Assembly: GCA_038131165.1 (NCBI GenBank)
Contig: JAYPOZ010000010.1
Location: 9,752-73,751 of the forward strand
Direction: 5' to 3'
Length of the DNA stretch: 64,000 nucleotides
From: UBA6544 sp038131165
GTDB lineage: Bacteria; Pseudomonadota; Alphaproteobacteria; UBA8366
The position numbers were made by a program, and so were the translations under genes. Of the stretch, positions 32,791-41,322 are shown piece after piece; positions within the stretch are counted from its first letter, which is position 1; every line of letters starts with the position of its first letter. Below the pieces are notes generated by a model. The model made no database searches. It had not been told where the DNA came from and saw only the letters and a list, made by a program, of their open reading frames with translations.

Positions 32791-33039
32791 CTACTTCGCG
32801 TCCTTGGAGCCGGCCGAGCCGAACTGGGACCAAAACGCCTTCTGAGCTTCCTCCCAGCCGCCCCCCGCCGCGGAGAACCAGGACTTCATCAGCGCCTCCG
32901 GGTCCATCTGCGTCATCCCTTCCATCATGCGCCCCCGAAACGCCTCCATGACCTCCGCCTGGATCGGCGCGACATCGGGCAAGCCCAAGAACCGGCGGGC
33001 CTCCTCGGGAGAACACTCGATATTCATCGTGATTTTCAT
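32791..33039 (-). CDS. DUF6489 family small protein
   Basis: An 82-residue protein starting MKITMNIECSPEEARRFLGL, with DPEALMKSWFSAAGGGWEEA and FWSQFG toward the C-terminus. It is the DUF6489 type, small, soluble and common in alphaproteobacteria next to mnmE. ATG 33039 was chosen although the frame is open to 33135. It lies 15 bases upstream of mnmE on the same strand. Function unknown. Confidence 0.8.
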   Translation of the reverse strand: MKITMNIECSPEEARRFLGLPDVAPIQAEVMEAFRGRMMEGMTQMDPEALMKSWFSAAGGGWEEAQKAFWSQFGSAGSKDAK

Positions 33040-33133
33040 GATCTGCGCCTCGAAAGGGGTTGTGCCTCGGCCATTGTAGGGCAAGGTATAGAAGCTGCGA
33101 ATTCCTCGCAACAATGCAGTCGGAGCCCGCCCC

Positions 33134-35149
33134 ATGCCGCAAAACGAGCTATCCCAGGAAACAAGTCCTTATCTGCTTCAGCATAAGGACAACCCTGTCC
33201 ACTGGATGGCTTGGGGCGAAAAAGCCTTCGCCCGCGCGAAATCAGAAAACAAACCAATCCACTTATCGGTCGGATACGCCGCCTGCCATTGGTGCCACGT
33301 TATGGCACATGAGAGCTTCGAAGACCCGCAAATCTCCTCGATCATGAACGAGCTGGTCATCAATATTAAAGTCGACCGGGAAGAGCGTCCCGACATCGAC
33401 ACCATTTATCAATCGGCCCTGGCGATGATCGGAGAACAGGGCGGCTGGCCTCTGACGATGTTCCTCACCCCGGACGGCGAACCGTTCTGGGGCGGAACCT
33501 ATTTTCCTCCGACGCCGCGTTACGGCCGACCGGGATTCGGCGACGTCGTAAAGGCTGTGGCAAATACTTTCGCCAGCGAGCCCGAGCGCGTGGAAAAAAA
33601 CGTTCGAGCACTGCGCGAAGGCCTCGCTCAGGCCTCCAAGCCCTCGGCCGGCCCCGGTATTTCCCCCGACATCGTCAATCAAGTCGCCCAACGACTGACC
33701 AACGAAATCGACATGTTCCGGGGCGGCATAAAGGGCGCTCCCAAATTTCCTCAAACCGGCATCTTCGAGCAGATCTGGCGCGCCTGGCGCCGCAGCGGCG
33801 ACAATCTCTATAGAGACGCCGTTGTCACCAGCCTCAACAATATTTGCCAGGGTGGCATCTACGATCACCTGGGCGGCGGCTTCTCTCGATATTCCGTCGA
33901 CGAAATGTGGCTCGCCCCGCATTTTGAGAAGATGCTCTACGACAATGCCGAATTGATCAACATGCTCACCTTGGTTTGGCAGGAGACCCGCTCTCCGCTC
34001 TACGCCGCCCGCATCGCAGAGACCGTAGAGTGGTTAAAGCGCGAAATGATCGAAGAGGGCGGCGGCTTCGCCAGCAGCCTCGATGCCGACAGCGAGGGCA
34101 TCGAAGGTAAATTCTACGTATGGAGCGAAGCGGAAATAGACACCCTCCTCGGCGACAAAGCTCCGAAGTTCAAAAAAACCTATGATGTCGACGCTCATGG
34201 CAATTGGGAGGAAAAAACCATCCTGAACCGGTTGCACGCGATGGACCTTCTCGACGACGCAACCGAGGCGGAACTTTCGGAAAACCGCAGAACCCTCCTC
34301 GAGGCCCGCGCCCACCGCATCCGCCCCGGCAAAGACAATAAAGTCCTCGCCGATTGGAACGGGTTAATGATCGCCGCCCTCGCCTTCGCCAGCCAAGTAT
34401 TCCAAAAACCCGATTGGCTCAACCTCGCAAAGACCGCCTATGCCTTCGTGACGGATAACCTGATTATTGACGGCCGGCTTCATCATAGCTGGTGCGCTGG
34501 TGAAGCCCGCCATCCCGCCACCCTCGATGACCACGCCAACCTCGCCCGCTCGGCCTTAATGTTGTTCGAAAACACCCAGAATGAGACCTACCTCACAGAT
34601 GCAAAAGCACGCATCGACGAGATCGAAGCCCATTACCGCGACCCGGACGGCGGATACTTCTTTGCAGCCGACGACACACCAAACCTGATTACCCGCACGA
34701 AAACCGCCAACGACAACGCCACCCCGTCCGGTAACGGCACACTGATGGGCGTGCTCTCCCGCCTCTACTATCTCACCGGCGAGGACAGTTATCGTGCGCG
34801 CGCCGAATCCATCGAAAAAGCCTTCGCCGGCGAAGTCGCGCGCAATTTCTTCCCCCTTTCAACCCTCATAAATTCAAGCGAGTTGATGAGGCGGGCCCTC
34901 CAAATCGTGGTGCTTGGCGACCCCAGCGACCCGGAGGTGAAGGCGCTTCTGGCCGCGATCGGGCACCATTCGCTGCCCAACCGGATCCTCAGCATCGTCC
35001 AATCACCAGACACGTTGCCCCAAACACACCCGGCCGCCGGCAAGACACAACTTGGCGCGCAAGCAACCGCATATGTCTGCAAAGGTACCGTGTGCAGTGC
35101 CCCGGTGACATCGTCCGAGGAATTAGACCGCCTATTGCAAGGCGCCTAA
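33134..35149 (+). CDS. YyaL/SSP411-type thioredoxin-domain protein
   Basis: A 671-residue protein: an N-terminal DUF255 thioredoxin-like domain with the active-site-like CHWCHVMAHESFED (Cys51/Cys54), then a long (alpha/alpha)6 barrel resembling N-acylglucosamine 2-epimerase (GGGFSRYSVDEMWLAPHFEKM, GGGFASSLDADSEG, DWNGLMIAALAFAS). The biochemical function of the family is unsettled. Its coding strand is C/A-rich, in contrast to leuS on the same strand. It is followed after four bases by an ogt-like gene. Confidence 0.92.
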   Translation: MPQNELSQETSPYLLQHKDNPVHWMAWGEKAFARAKSENKPIHLSVGYAACHWCHVMAHESFEDPQISSIMNELVINIKVDREERPDIDTIYQSALAMIGEQGGWPLTMFLTPDGEPFWGGTYFPPTPRYGRPGFGDVVKAVANTFASEPERVEKNVRALREGLAQASKPSAGPGISPDIVNQVAQRLTNEIDMFRGGIKGAPKFPQTGIFEQIWRAWRRSGDNLYRDAVVTSLNNICQGGIYDHLGGGFSRYSVDEMWLAPHFEKMLYDNAELINMLTLVWQETRSPLYAARIAETVEWLKREMIEEGGGFASSLDADSEGIEGKFYVWSEAEIDTLLGDKAPKFKKTYDVDAHGNWEEKTILNRLHAMDLLDDATEAELSENRRTLLEARAHRIRPGKDNKVLADWNGLMIAALAFASQVFQKPDWLNLAKTAYAFVTDNLIIDGRLHHSWCAGEARHPATLDDHANLARSALMLFENTQNETYLTDAKARIDEIEAHYRDPDGGYFFAADDTPNLITRTKTANDNATPSGNGTLMGVLSRLYYLTGEDSYRARAESIEKAFAGEVARNFFPLSTLINSSELMRRALQIVVLGDPSDPEVKALLAAIGHHSLPNRILSIVQSPDTLPQTHPAAGKTQLGAQATAYVCKGTVCSAPVTSSEELDRLLQGA

Positions 35150-35153
35150 CGCC

Positions 35154-35612
35154 ATGTTGGGACGCACCCTCGAAAGCCCCTTCGGGCAGGTATCGTTCAT
35201 GGTGGAAAACGACCGGCTCGCCCGCATCCAGTTCGAAGCGAATCCGAACCTCCTAGACGAAGGCGACCCCCTCCTCGACGAGACGGCGCGGCAACTGACC
35301 GCTTATTTCGCAGGTAAGCTCTATGACTTCGACCTGCCGCTGGCCGCACCCCATAGCACCTTTCAGGCAAGAATCCGCCGCTGCATGATCGAAATTCCTT
35401 ACGGCCGAATGCGCACATACGGAGAGCTCGCGGCTGAACTCGGCAGCGCCTCGCAGGCGGTCGGCCAGTCGTGCGGATCCAATCCAATCCCGATTGTCGT
35501 CCCTTGCCACCGAGTCGTCGCTTCCGGCGGAAAGCTCGGCGGCTTTTCCGGCAGTGACGGCGCCCCGACAAAGAAGAAACTCCTTAATCACGAAGCCGTT
35601 CACGCCCCGTGA
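35154..35612 (+). CDS. ogt: Methylated-DNA-protein cysteine methyltransferase
   Basis: A 152-residue suicide repair protein that takes alkyl groups from O6-alkylguanine. PCHRVVASGGKLGGFSG carries the acceptor Cys118, and YGRMRTYGELAAELGSASQAVGQSCGSNP provides the helix-turn-helix with the arginine finger. It is the short Ogt form without an Ada domain. Four bases after the yyaL-like gene, so likely co-transcribed. Confidence 0.93.
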   Translation: MLGRTLESPFGQVSFMVENDRLARIQFEANPNLLDEGDPLLDETARQLTAYFAGKLYDFDLPLAAPHSTFQARIRRCMIEIPYGRMRTYGELAAELGSASQAVGQSCGSNPIPIVVPCHRVVASGGKLGGFSGSDGAPTKKKLLNHEAVHAP

Positions 35613-35703
35613 CAATCTGCCCACCGCTGCGATAAGGTTGCTGCCACTCGTAGATCCGACAAAACAACGCTATTTTATTCAACAACACGACAGGGGGCGA
35701 TCG

Positions 35704-36675
35704 ATGCCCAAAGCAATTCAAATCAAGAAACAGGGCGCCGCCGGCGTCATGAAATGGGTGGAAGTGCCACTCGGCAAACCGAAGCGCGGCGAAGTCCTCA
35801 TCCAACAAAGCCACGTGGGCCTGAATTATATCGACGTATATCACAGAAGCGGTCTCTACCCGCTTCCGCTCCCCGCCGGAATCGGCATGGAAGCCGCGGG
35901 CACGGTCGAAGCCGTCGGCCCCGGCGTCAAAAACATCCGGATTGGCGACCGGGTCGCCTATGCCTCCGGCCCTCCCGGCTCCTATGCCGAATACCGCATC
36001 ATGCCGGCGGGCCGTGTCGTCAAGCTCCCGGAATGGATCGCCAACGATCAAGCTGCCGCCATGATGCTTCAAGGCATGACGACGGAATATCTGATCCGCC
36101 GGACCTATAAGGTAAAGGCTGGCGATACCGTTCTCTTCCACGCCGCCGCCGGCGGTGTCGGGCTGATCGCCTGCCAATGGCTGAAACAACTCGGCGCCAC
36201 TGTTATCGGCACCGTCGGCAGCCCTGCAAAGGCAAAACTCGCCAAAGCCCATGGCTGCGATCATGTGATCAACTACAACAAGCAGGATTTCGTAAAGCGG
36301 GTGCGCAGCATCACCAAGGGCCAAGGCGTTCCGGTGGTGTATGATTCAGTCGGCAAATCCACCTTCAACGGATCTCTCGATTGCTTGAGCCCGCTCGGCA
36401 TGTTCGTATCTTTCGGCAATGCCTCGGGTCCGATTCCGCCCGTCGACGCGGGATTGCTCTCCCAAAAAGGCTCGCTGTATTTCACCCGTCCCACACTGAT
36501 GACCTATACCGCGTCCGACAAGGACCTCGCCGCATCCGCCCGATCGCTCTTCGCCGCCGTCAAGAAAGGCGTCAAGATCGAGATCAACCAGCGCTATCCA
36601 ATGGCGAATGCCGTGCAGGCCCACAGAGACCTGGAAGCCCGAAAGACAACCGGATCGACCGTTTTCGAGGTCTAG
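35704..36675 (+). CDS. Quinone oxidoreductase (zinc-free MDR family)
   Basis: A 323-residue NADPH-dependent reductase similar to Qor/zeta-crystallin. NYIDVYHRSGLYPLPLPAG and GMEAAGTVEAVG are in the catalytic domain; LFHAAAGGVGLIACQWLKQL is the nucleotide-binding glycine motif. The structural and catalytic zinc cysteines of alcohol dehydrogenases are missing, as is usual here. CAGGGGGCG precedes ATG 35704. A strong terminator follows the gene. Confidence 0.92.
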   Translation: MPKAIQIKKQGAAGVMKWVEVPLGKPKRGEVLIQQSHVGLNYIDVYHRSGLYPLPLPAGIGMEAAGTVEAVGPGVKNIRIGDRVAYASGPPGSYAEYRIMPAGRVVKLPEWIANDQAAAMMLQGMTTEYLIRRTYKVKAGDTVLFHAAAGGVGLIACQWLKQLGATVIGTVGSPAKAKLAKAHGCDHVINYNKQDFVKRVRSITKGQGVPVVYDSVGKSTFNGSLDCLSPLGMFVSFGNASGPIPPVDAGLLSQKGSLYFTRPTLMTYTASDKDLAASARSLFAAVKKGVKIEINQRYPMANAVQAHRDLEARKTTGSTVFEV

Positions 36676-36703
36676 GGCATAAGCCGATCTATCCGAAAAA
36701 ATC

Positions 36704-36733
36704 AGGCCCCGCTTTCGAAGCGGGGCCTTTTTT
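36704..36733 (+). terminator. Rho-independent terminator after the quinone oxidoreductase gene
   Basis: An 11-bp perfect stem AGGCCCCGCTT/AAGCGGGGCCT with loop TCG, followed by six T and preceded by six A, so it could work in both directions. It lies 28 bases past the stop codon, and could also serve the convergent rho gene's distal transcript. Confidence 0.95.
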
Positions 36734-36897
36734 CATGCCATAAAGACCAGATTATATTCCGATATCGTATCGACGCCGCGGTTTGATCCGCATCCGGAAT
36801 CACTTTCGGCACCTACCGCCAATTTAGGCTACTTATGCAGTTGATCCTTGAATGAAGACCCGCCGGCGGAGCGTCAACCGAACCGCATTACTCAACC

Positions 36898-38181
36898 CTA
36901 CTGATTCATCGAATCGAAGAACTCATTGTTATTCTTACTGTCTTTCAACTTATCGAGCAAGAACTCCATGGCGTCGGTCGTGCCCATCGGAGTCAGAATG
37001 CGCCGCAAGACCCACATCTTGGAAAGCGTCGCCGGCGGCACCAAGAGCTCTTCCTTCCGAGTGCCGGATTTCTGAATATCGATCGCCGGGAACGTCCGCT
37101 TATCGGAAAGCTTACGGTCGAGGACAATCTCGGAATTGCCCGTGCCTTTGAACTCTTCGAAGATCACCTCGTCCATCCGGCTCCCCGTCTCGATCAACGC
37201 GGTGGCGATAATGGTCAAGGACCCGCCCTCCTCGATATTTCGCGCCGCCCCGAAAAACCGCTTCGGCCGCTGCAGCGCATTCGCATCGACGCCGCCGGTC
37301 AAGACCTTGCCCGAACTCGGCACGACAGTGTTGTACGCACGCGCCAATCGAGTGATCGAATCGAGCAAAATAACGACATCATGCTTATGCTCCACCAGCC
37401 GTTTTGCCTTTTCGATCACCATCTCCGCGACTTGCACGTGCCGAACCGCCGGCTCGTCAAAGGTCGAGCTTACGACCTCACCGTTCACAGACCGCGCCAT
37501 ATCGGTTACTTCTTCCGGCCGTTCGTCGATCAGCAGGACGATCAGATAGACCTCAGGATGATTGCTGGTAATGGCATGGGCAATATTCTGCATGATCACC
37601 GTCTTGCCGGTCCGCGGCTGCGCCACGATCAAACCGCGTTGACCTTTTCCAATTGGCGCCACCAATTCAATAACCCGGCATGTGTTGTCGCGCTTCTTGC
37701 CGTCACCCACCGTCGCCTCGACTTCGAGCTTTAGATGCTCTTCCGGGTATAACGGCGTGAGATTGTCGAAATTAATGCGATGTCGAACGCTCTCCGGCTC
37801 GTCGAAATTAATCTTATTGACCTTCAAGAGAGCAAAATACCGCTCGCCCTCTTTCGGCGCTCGGATTTCTCCTTCGACCGTATCACCTGTCCGCAAGCCG
37901 AACCGCCGCACCTGACTTGGGCTGACGTAAATGTCGTCGGGTCCCGGTAAATAATTTGCCTCCGGCGACCGCAAAAATCCAAAGCCGTCTTGCAGCACCT
38001 CCAAAACACCGTTGCCGACAATCGGCACTTCGTCATCGGCGAGCTGCTTCAGGATAGAAAACATCATATCCTGTTTGCGAAGTGTGCTCGCGTTCTCAAC
38101 CTCCAACTCCTCTGCAAAAGCGAGAAGCTCCGCAGGCGTTTTCTTCTTCAGGTCTTGTAGGTGGATTTCTTTTACGGTCAT
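36898..38181 (-). CDS. rho: Transcription termination factor Rho
   Basis: A 427-residue hexameric RNA helicase. The N-terminal domain begins MTVKEIHLQDLKKKTPAELL; the cold-shock-like RNA-binding domain has GVLEVLQDGFGFLRSPEANY; the motor has GKGQRGLIVAQPRTGKT (Walker A) and VVILLDSITRLARAYN (Walker B region). ATG 38181 was chosen over TTG 38190. The 219-base stretch between hemJ and rho carries its leader; no riboswitch or clear promoter was identified there. Confidence 0.98.
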   Translation of the reverse strand: MTVKEIHLQDLKKKTPAELLAFAEELEVENASTLRKQDMMFSILKQLADDEVPIVGNGVLEVLQDGFGFLRSPEANYLPGPDDIYVSPSQVRRFGLRTGDTVEGEIRAPKEGERYFALLKVNKINFDEPESVRHRINFDNLTPLYPEEHLKLEVEATVGDGKKRDNTCRVIELVAPIGKGQRGLIVAQPRTGKTVIMQNIAHAITSNHPEVYLIVLLIDERPEEVTDMARSVNGEVVSSTFDEPAVRHVQVAEMVIEKAKRLVEHKHDVVILLDSITRLARAYNTVVPSSGKVLTGGVDANALQRPKRFFGAARNIEEGGSLTIIATALIETGSRMDEVIFEEFKGTGNSEIVLDRKLSDKRTFPAIDIQKSGTRKEELLVPPATLSKMWVLRRILTPMGTTDAMEFLLDKLKDSKNNNEFFDSMNQ

Positions 38182-38400
38182 TTTTTGCAATCGCTTGGAG
38201 ACATCGGATGACTGGGTAGCCTGTTAGGCAATACCGAACCGCGAACGAGGAGAAAGCGCGACTATCCGAAAGGGGGAAAAGAAAGACGATGGTTACCGAG
38301 AGCGGTCCCCGCCGTCCGTATCATCGGCCACAAACTGGGGCATGCGTCAAGCAAAATATGATAACTGAAAACCGCCGCGCAAGAGAATTTTTCCGGACAC

Positions 38401-38823
38401 TTAGAAAGGCTTCACGATCGCAAGGATCACGATGCCAATCATCAGAAGCGTCGGAACTTCATTGGCAATCCTGAAGAATTTAGCACTACGCCTGTTCTCG
38501 TCACTCTGAAAATCGCGCCGCCACCCCGCCATCGCCATATGAGAGGCCGATAAAAAAATAATAAGCGCTAGTTTCAGATGGAACCACGTCTCCAAATAAA
38601 CTTCGCTGAGAACAGCCATCCAAAGCCCGAAAATCCATGAAGCGACCATCGCCGGCGTCATGATCGCCCGCAGCAGACGCCGCTCCATGATCTTGAACGT
38701 CTCCGACAACTCCGAGCCGACCTCGGCATCGACGTGATACACGAACAGCCGTGGGAGGTAGAGCAACCCAGCCATCCAGGAAATCACCGAGATAATATGA
38801 AGCGCCAGAATCCAGTCGTACAT
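38401..38823 (-). CDS. hemJ: Protoporphyrinogen oxidase HemJ
   Basis: A 140-residue membrane protein with four hydrophobic segments. It converts protoporphyrinogen IX to protoporphyrin IX. Conserved parts are ALHIISVISWMAGLLYLPRLFVYHV, MERRLLRAIMTPAM, WFHLKLALI and FRIANEVPTLLMI. The histidine in LHIIS is the likely haem ligand. It lies eight bases downstream of hemH, giving the last two haem steps in one transcript. Confidence 0.93.
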   Translation of the reverse strand: MYDWILALHIISVISWMAGLLYLPRLFVYHVDAEVGSELSETFKIMERRLLRAIMTPAMVASWIFGLWMAVLSEVYLETWFHLKLALIIFLSASHMAMAGWRRDFQSDENRRSAKFFRIANEVPTLLMIGIVILAIVKPF

Positions 38824-38831
38824 TCAGCACA

Positions 38832-39872
38832 TCATCCAGAGACCGGACATTGACCACAGGACACCGGACAACTCCGTGTCCCTGTTTCGCTTGAAAGACC
38901 GGGCCCGCGCGCAATGGCCTGAAGGACGATTTCACACAGCCCTTCAATGAAACTGGGGTCGTCGGACACTGTCCCAACTCGACGATACCCGGGCACACCG
39001 GATTCTTCCGCCAACTCCCGATACTCGATATCAAGCTCTACCAAGGTTTCCGAATGTTCCGAAACAAACGCGATCGGCACCACAATCAGGGCCGTGCCTT
39101 CATTGCCCGCCTGGCGAATTTCGTCTTCTGTATAAGGCTTTATCCACTCCAAAGGCCCAACCCGGCTTTGATAACATACCCGCCAGTCCAGAGATGATTC
39201 GCCGATTTGAGTCATAACCGCCGCTGCTGTTTTTTCAATCGCCCACTTATACGGATCTCCCCGATCGACAACTTTCTTGGGTAAACCGTGCGCGGAAAAC
39301 AATATGCGCAAGGGACCATCCCCGGTTGTCTCGGCCAAAGCTACCTTGATTCGCTCCGCTACGGCCGAAACAAATCCCGGGTTCTCCGGATAACAGCACA
39401 CTTTGGTTGTCGGAACCGACAGTTGAGCCCGCCTGGCCGCACGCTCCCAATCCTTGAAAGAAGACCCACTCGTGGTCGTTGAAAACTGCGGATACAAGGG
39501 AAGAAGGACAATTCGATCAGGGTCCCAGGACCGAACTTCGCTCGCTACCGCATCAGCCATGGGATGCCAATAACGCATGACCGGAAAACATTTGACCACA
39601 TTATCAGAATTCTTGGCGTTAAGGACGTTCTCTAACGCGGCTGCCTGTGCAACCGTGTTGGGCAGGAGCGGCGATCCTCCCCCCAATTCCCGATAAATTT
39701 CCTGTGCAATCGGCGCGCGGCGCTTGGAAATAAGTTTCGCGATCAACCATCTAATCGGCTGCGGCGCCCCAATAATGGCTGGATCGTTAAACAAATTGAA
39801 CAAGAAGGGCTGAACCGATTCTAGCCTGTCCGGTCCCCCTAAATTAAAAAGTATAATTGCTGTTTTATCCAT
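38832..39872 (-). CDS. hemH: Ferrochelatase
   Basis: A 346-residue enzyme that inserts iron into protoporphyrin IX. Conserved segments are ILFNLGGPD, VMRYWHPMADAV, LLPLYPQFSTTTSGS, ILFSAHGLPKKVV (active-site His), CYQSRVGPLEWIKPYTE and PIAFVSEHSETLVELD. The last 14 residues hold three cysteines (335, 339, 342), and a pair lies at 159-160, resembling the [2Fe-2S] set reported in some alphaproteobacterial ferrochelatases, though the spacing here is unusual. ATG 39872; follows hemE by 21 bases. Confidence 0.95.
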   Translation of the reverse strand: MDKTAIILFNLGGPDRLESVQPFLFNLFNDPAIIGAPQPIRWLIAKLISKRRAPIAQEIYRELGGGSPLLPNTVAQAAALENVLNAKNSDNVVKCFPVMRYWHPMADAVASEVRSWDPDRIVLLPLYPQFSTTTSGSSFKDWERAARRAQLSVPTTKVCCYPENPGFVSAVAERIKVALAETTGDGPLRILFSAHGLPKKVVDRGDPYKWAIEKTAAAVMTQIGESSLDWRVCYQSRVGPLEWIKPYTEDEIRQAGNEGTALIVVPIAFVSEHSETLVELDIEYRELAEESGVPGYRRVGTVSDDPSFIEGLCEIVLQAIARGPGLSSETGTRSCPVSCGQCPVSG

Positions 39873-39893
39873 TAAATTACATTTTATACCTAA

Positions 39894-40925
39894 CTAATGC
39901 GATAAAGATCGTATTTTGGAAACCAGTCTCTCTACCGTCGCCGGCGCTGTATGTTTGTCCACACCATGGCCGAGATTAAAAATATGGGGCCGCCCGCGAC
40001 ACTCGGTCACGATCCGCTCGACTGCCGCTTCCATCCCCGCCCCTCCCGTCAGCAGAAATACCGGATCTAGGTTCCCCTGAATCGGCATTCCTTTCGGCAG
40101 ATGCTCACAAGCCCAACTCAACGATACTGTTGTATCGAGCGACACAGCGGTAATGCCCGTTTCCTCGGCAAAGTCCGTGTACATCGCACCGGCGCCCCGC
40201 GGAAACCCGATGATAGGCAATGCCGGCCAACGCTCGCGTAACGCCGCCACGATCCGCCGGATCGGATCAATGACCCATCTTCTGAACTCCGGCTCTGGCA
40301 AAACACCCGCGTGACTCTCGAAAATCTGAACAACTTCCACGCCCGCCTCCACCTGGCGGGATAGGTGATCCACGGTCCCTTCAACCAACAAATCCATCAA
40401 TCGCGCGAAAATATCCGGTTGTCCGTAACACATTGCTTTAATGTTATGGAAATCCCGACTTGTCCGGCCTTCGATCATATAACACGCAACGGTCCAGGGA
40501 GCCCCTGCAAAGCCTATCAGCGCGGTCTTACTATCAAGTTGCGCGGAAAGACGTTTTACCGCCTCATATACCGGTGCCAGCTTCTCCTGTAGCCCCTTCG
40601 TAGATAAAGCTGCGATATCCGCTGCTTCCCGGATGGGCTTAAGAACCGGACCTGTTCCTTCGACGAAAGAAACGTCCTGGCCCAGACCATCCGGCACGAC
40701 CAAGATATCCGAGAATAGAATCGCGGCATCAAAACCATAACGTCGAATGGGTTGAAGCGTGACCTCGACCGCGAAATCCGGCGTATAGCAGAGATCGAGG
40801 AATCCGCCCGCTTTTTGCCGAGATGCCCGATACTCCGGTAAATACCGACCGGCCTGGCGCATAAGCCAAATCGGCGGAGGAGTGCGTCTTTCACCATTAA
40901 GGACATCGAGAAACGGCTTAGGCAT
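39894..40925 (-). CDS. hemE: Uroporphyrinogen decarboxylase
   Basis: A 343-residue enzyme that removes four carboxyl groups from uroporphyrinogen III. PPPIWLMRQAGRYLPEYR is the first signature, with FSDILVVPDGLGQDVSF containing the catalytic aspartate, and FAGAPWTVACYMIEG the second. It heads the leftward hemE-hemH-hemJ group and starts at the edge of the putative replication origin, as in Caulobacter. Confidence 0.97.
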   Translation of the reverse strand: MPKPFLDVLNGERRTPPPIWLMRQAGRYLPEYRASRQKAGGFLDLCYTPDFAVEVTLQPIRRYGFDAAILFSDILVVPDGLGQDVSFVEGTGPVLKPIREAADIAALSTKGLQEKLAPVYEAVKRLSAQLDSKTALIGFAGAPWTVACYMIEGRTSRDFHNIKAMCYGQPDIFARLMDLLVEGTVDHLSRQVEAGVEVVQIFESHAGVLPEPEFRRWVIDPIRRIVAALRERWPALPIIGFPRGAGAMYTDFAEETGITAVSLDTTVSLSWACEHLPKGMPIQGNLDPVFLLTGGAGMEAAVERIVTECRGRPHIFNLGHGVDKHTAPATVERLVSKIRSLSH

Positions 40926-41322
40926 TTGGTTCGGCCTTAGTTCGGTGTGACAAGAAAGAACCGTGTCTCAATACAAACAATAAAGAGTCAATAAAAGGTA
41001 GTTGTAGTGGATACACGGGGGATCATGGGGTTCACCGTGAATAGAAAAGTATGAACAATGGGAACGAGGACTAAAACTTGGTTTGTTAATTGATACGATA
41101 AATAAGAAATAACAAATTGATTTATAAATGGAATCTACTTGCTAACAGTCTCTGCATAAATCTAACCTCCGGCGCTTGAACCACCAAAACGTCAAAGTTA
41201 TCTCGAAAGATATCCTCATACTGATAATCTCTGTAATGAATATGCAGAAAGGGGATAATTTTTTAGATTCGGTGTTATCTTGTGGATAACACTGCCTTAC
41301 ACACATTCTATTGGACCACCCA
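40926..41322. other. Candidate chromosomal replication origin (oriC)
   Basis: A gene-free, AT-rich gap between hemE and a ppsR-type gene, the position of the origin in Caulobacter. A perfect DnaA box (TGTGGATAA, reverse of TTATCCACA) is at 41281-41289. Near matches (7 of 9) are at 41006-41014, 41210-41218 and 41250-41258. Three GANTC methylation sites lie at 40985, 41131 and 41266. An AT-only-like stretch around 41085-41130 (GATAAATAAGAAATAACAAA) could be the unwinding element. No CtrA TTAA-N7-TTAA box was seen. Confidence 0.75.
41272..41292. repeat. Inverted repeat around the perfect DnaA box
   Basis: Arms GTGTTATC (41272-41279) and GATAACAC (41285-41292) separated by five bases; the right arm contains most of the perfect DnaA box. 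The arrangement places one strong and one half site back to back, 31 bases before the ppsR start. Confidence 0.85.

Noticed and set aside
38182..38400. Riboswitch or attenuator upstream of rho
   Set aside because: No stable stem with T run or known aptamer pattern could be seen; only a TTGACG hexamer with a poorly spaced -10.
41029..41044. Possible third parS near oriC (GGTTCACCGTGAAT)
   Set aside because: An extra base in the centre and outer bases that do not match; a short chance palindrome.
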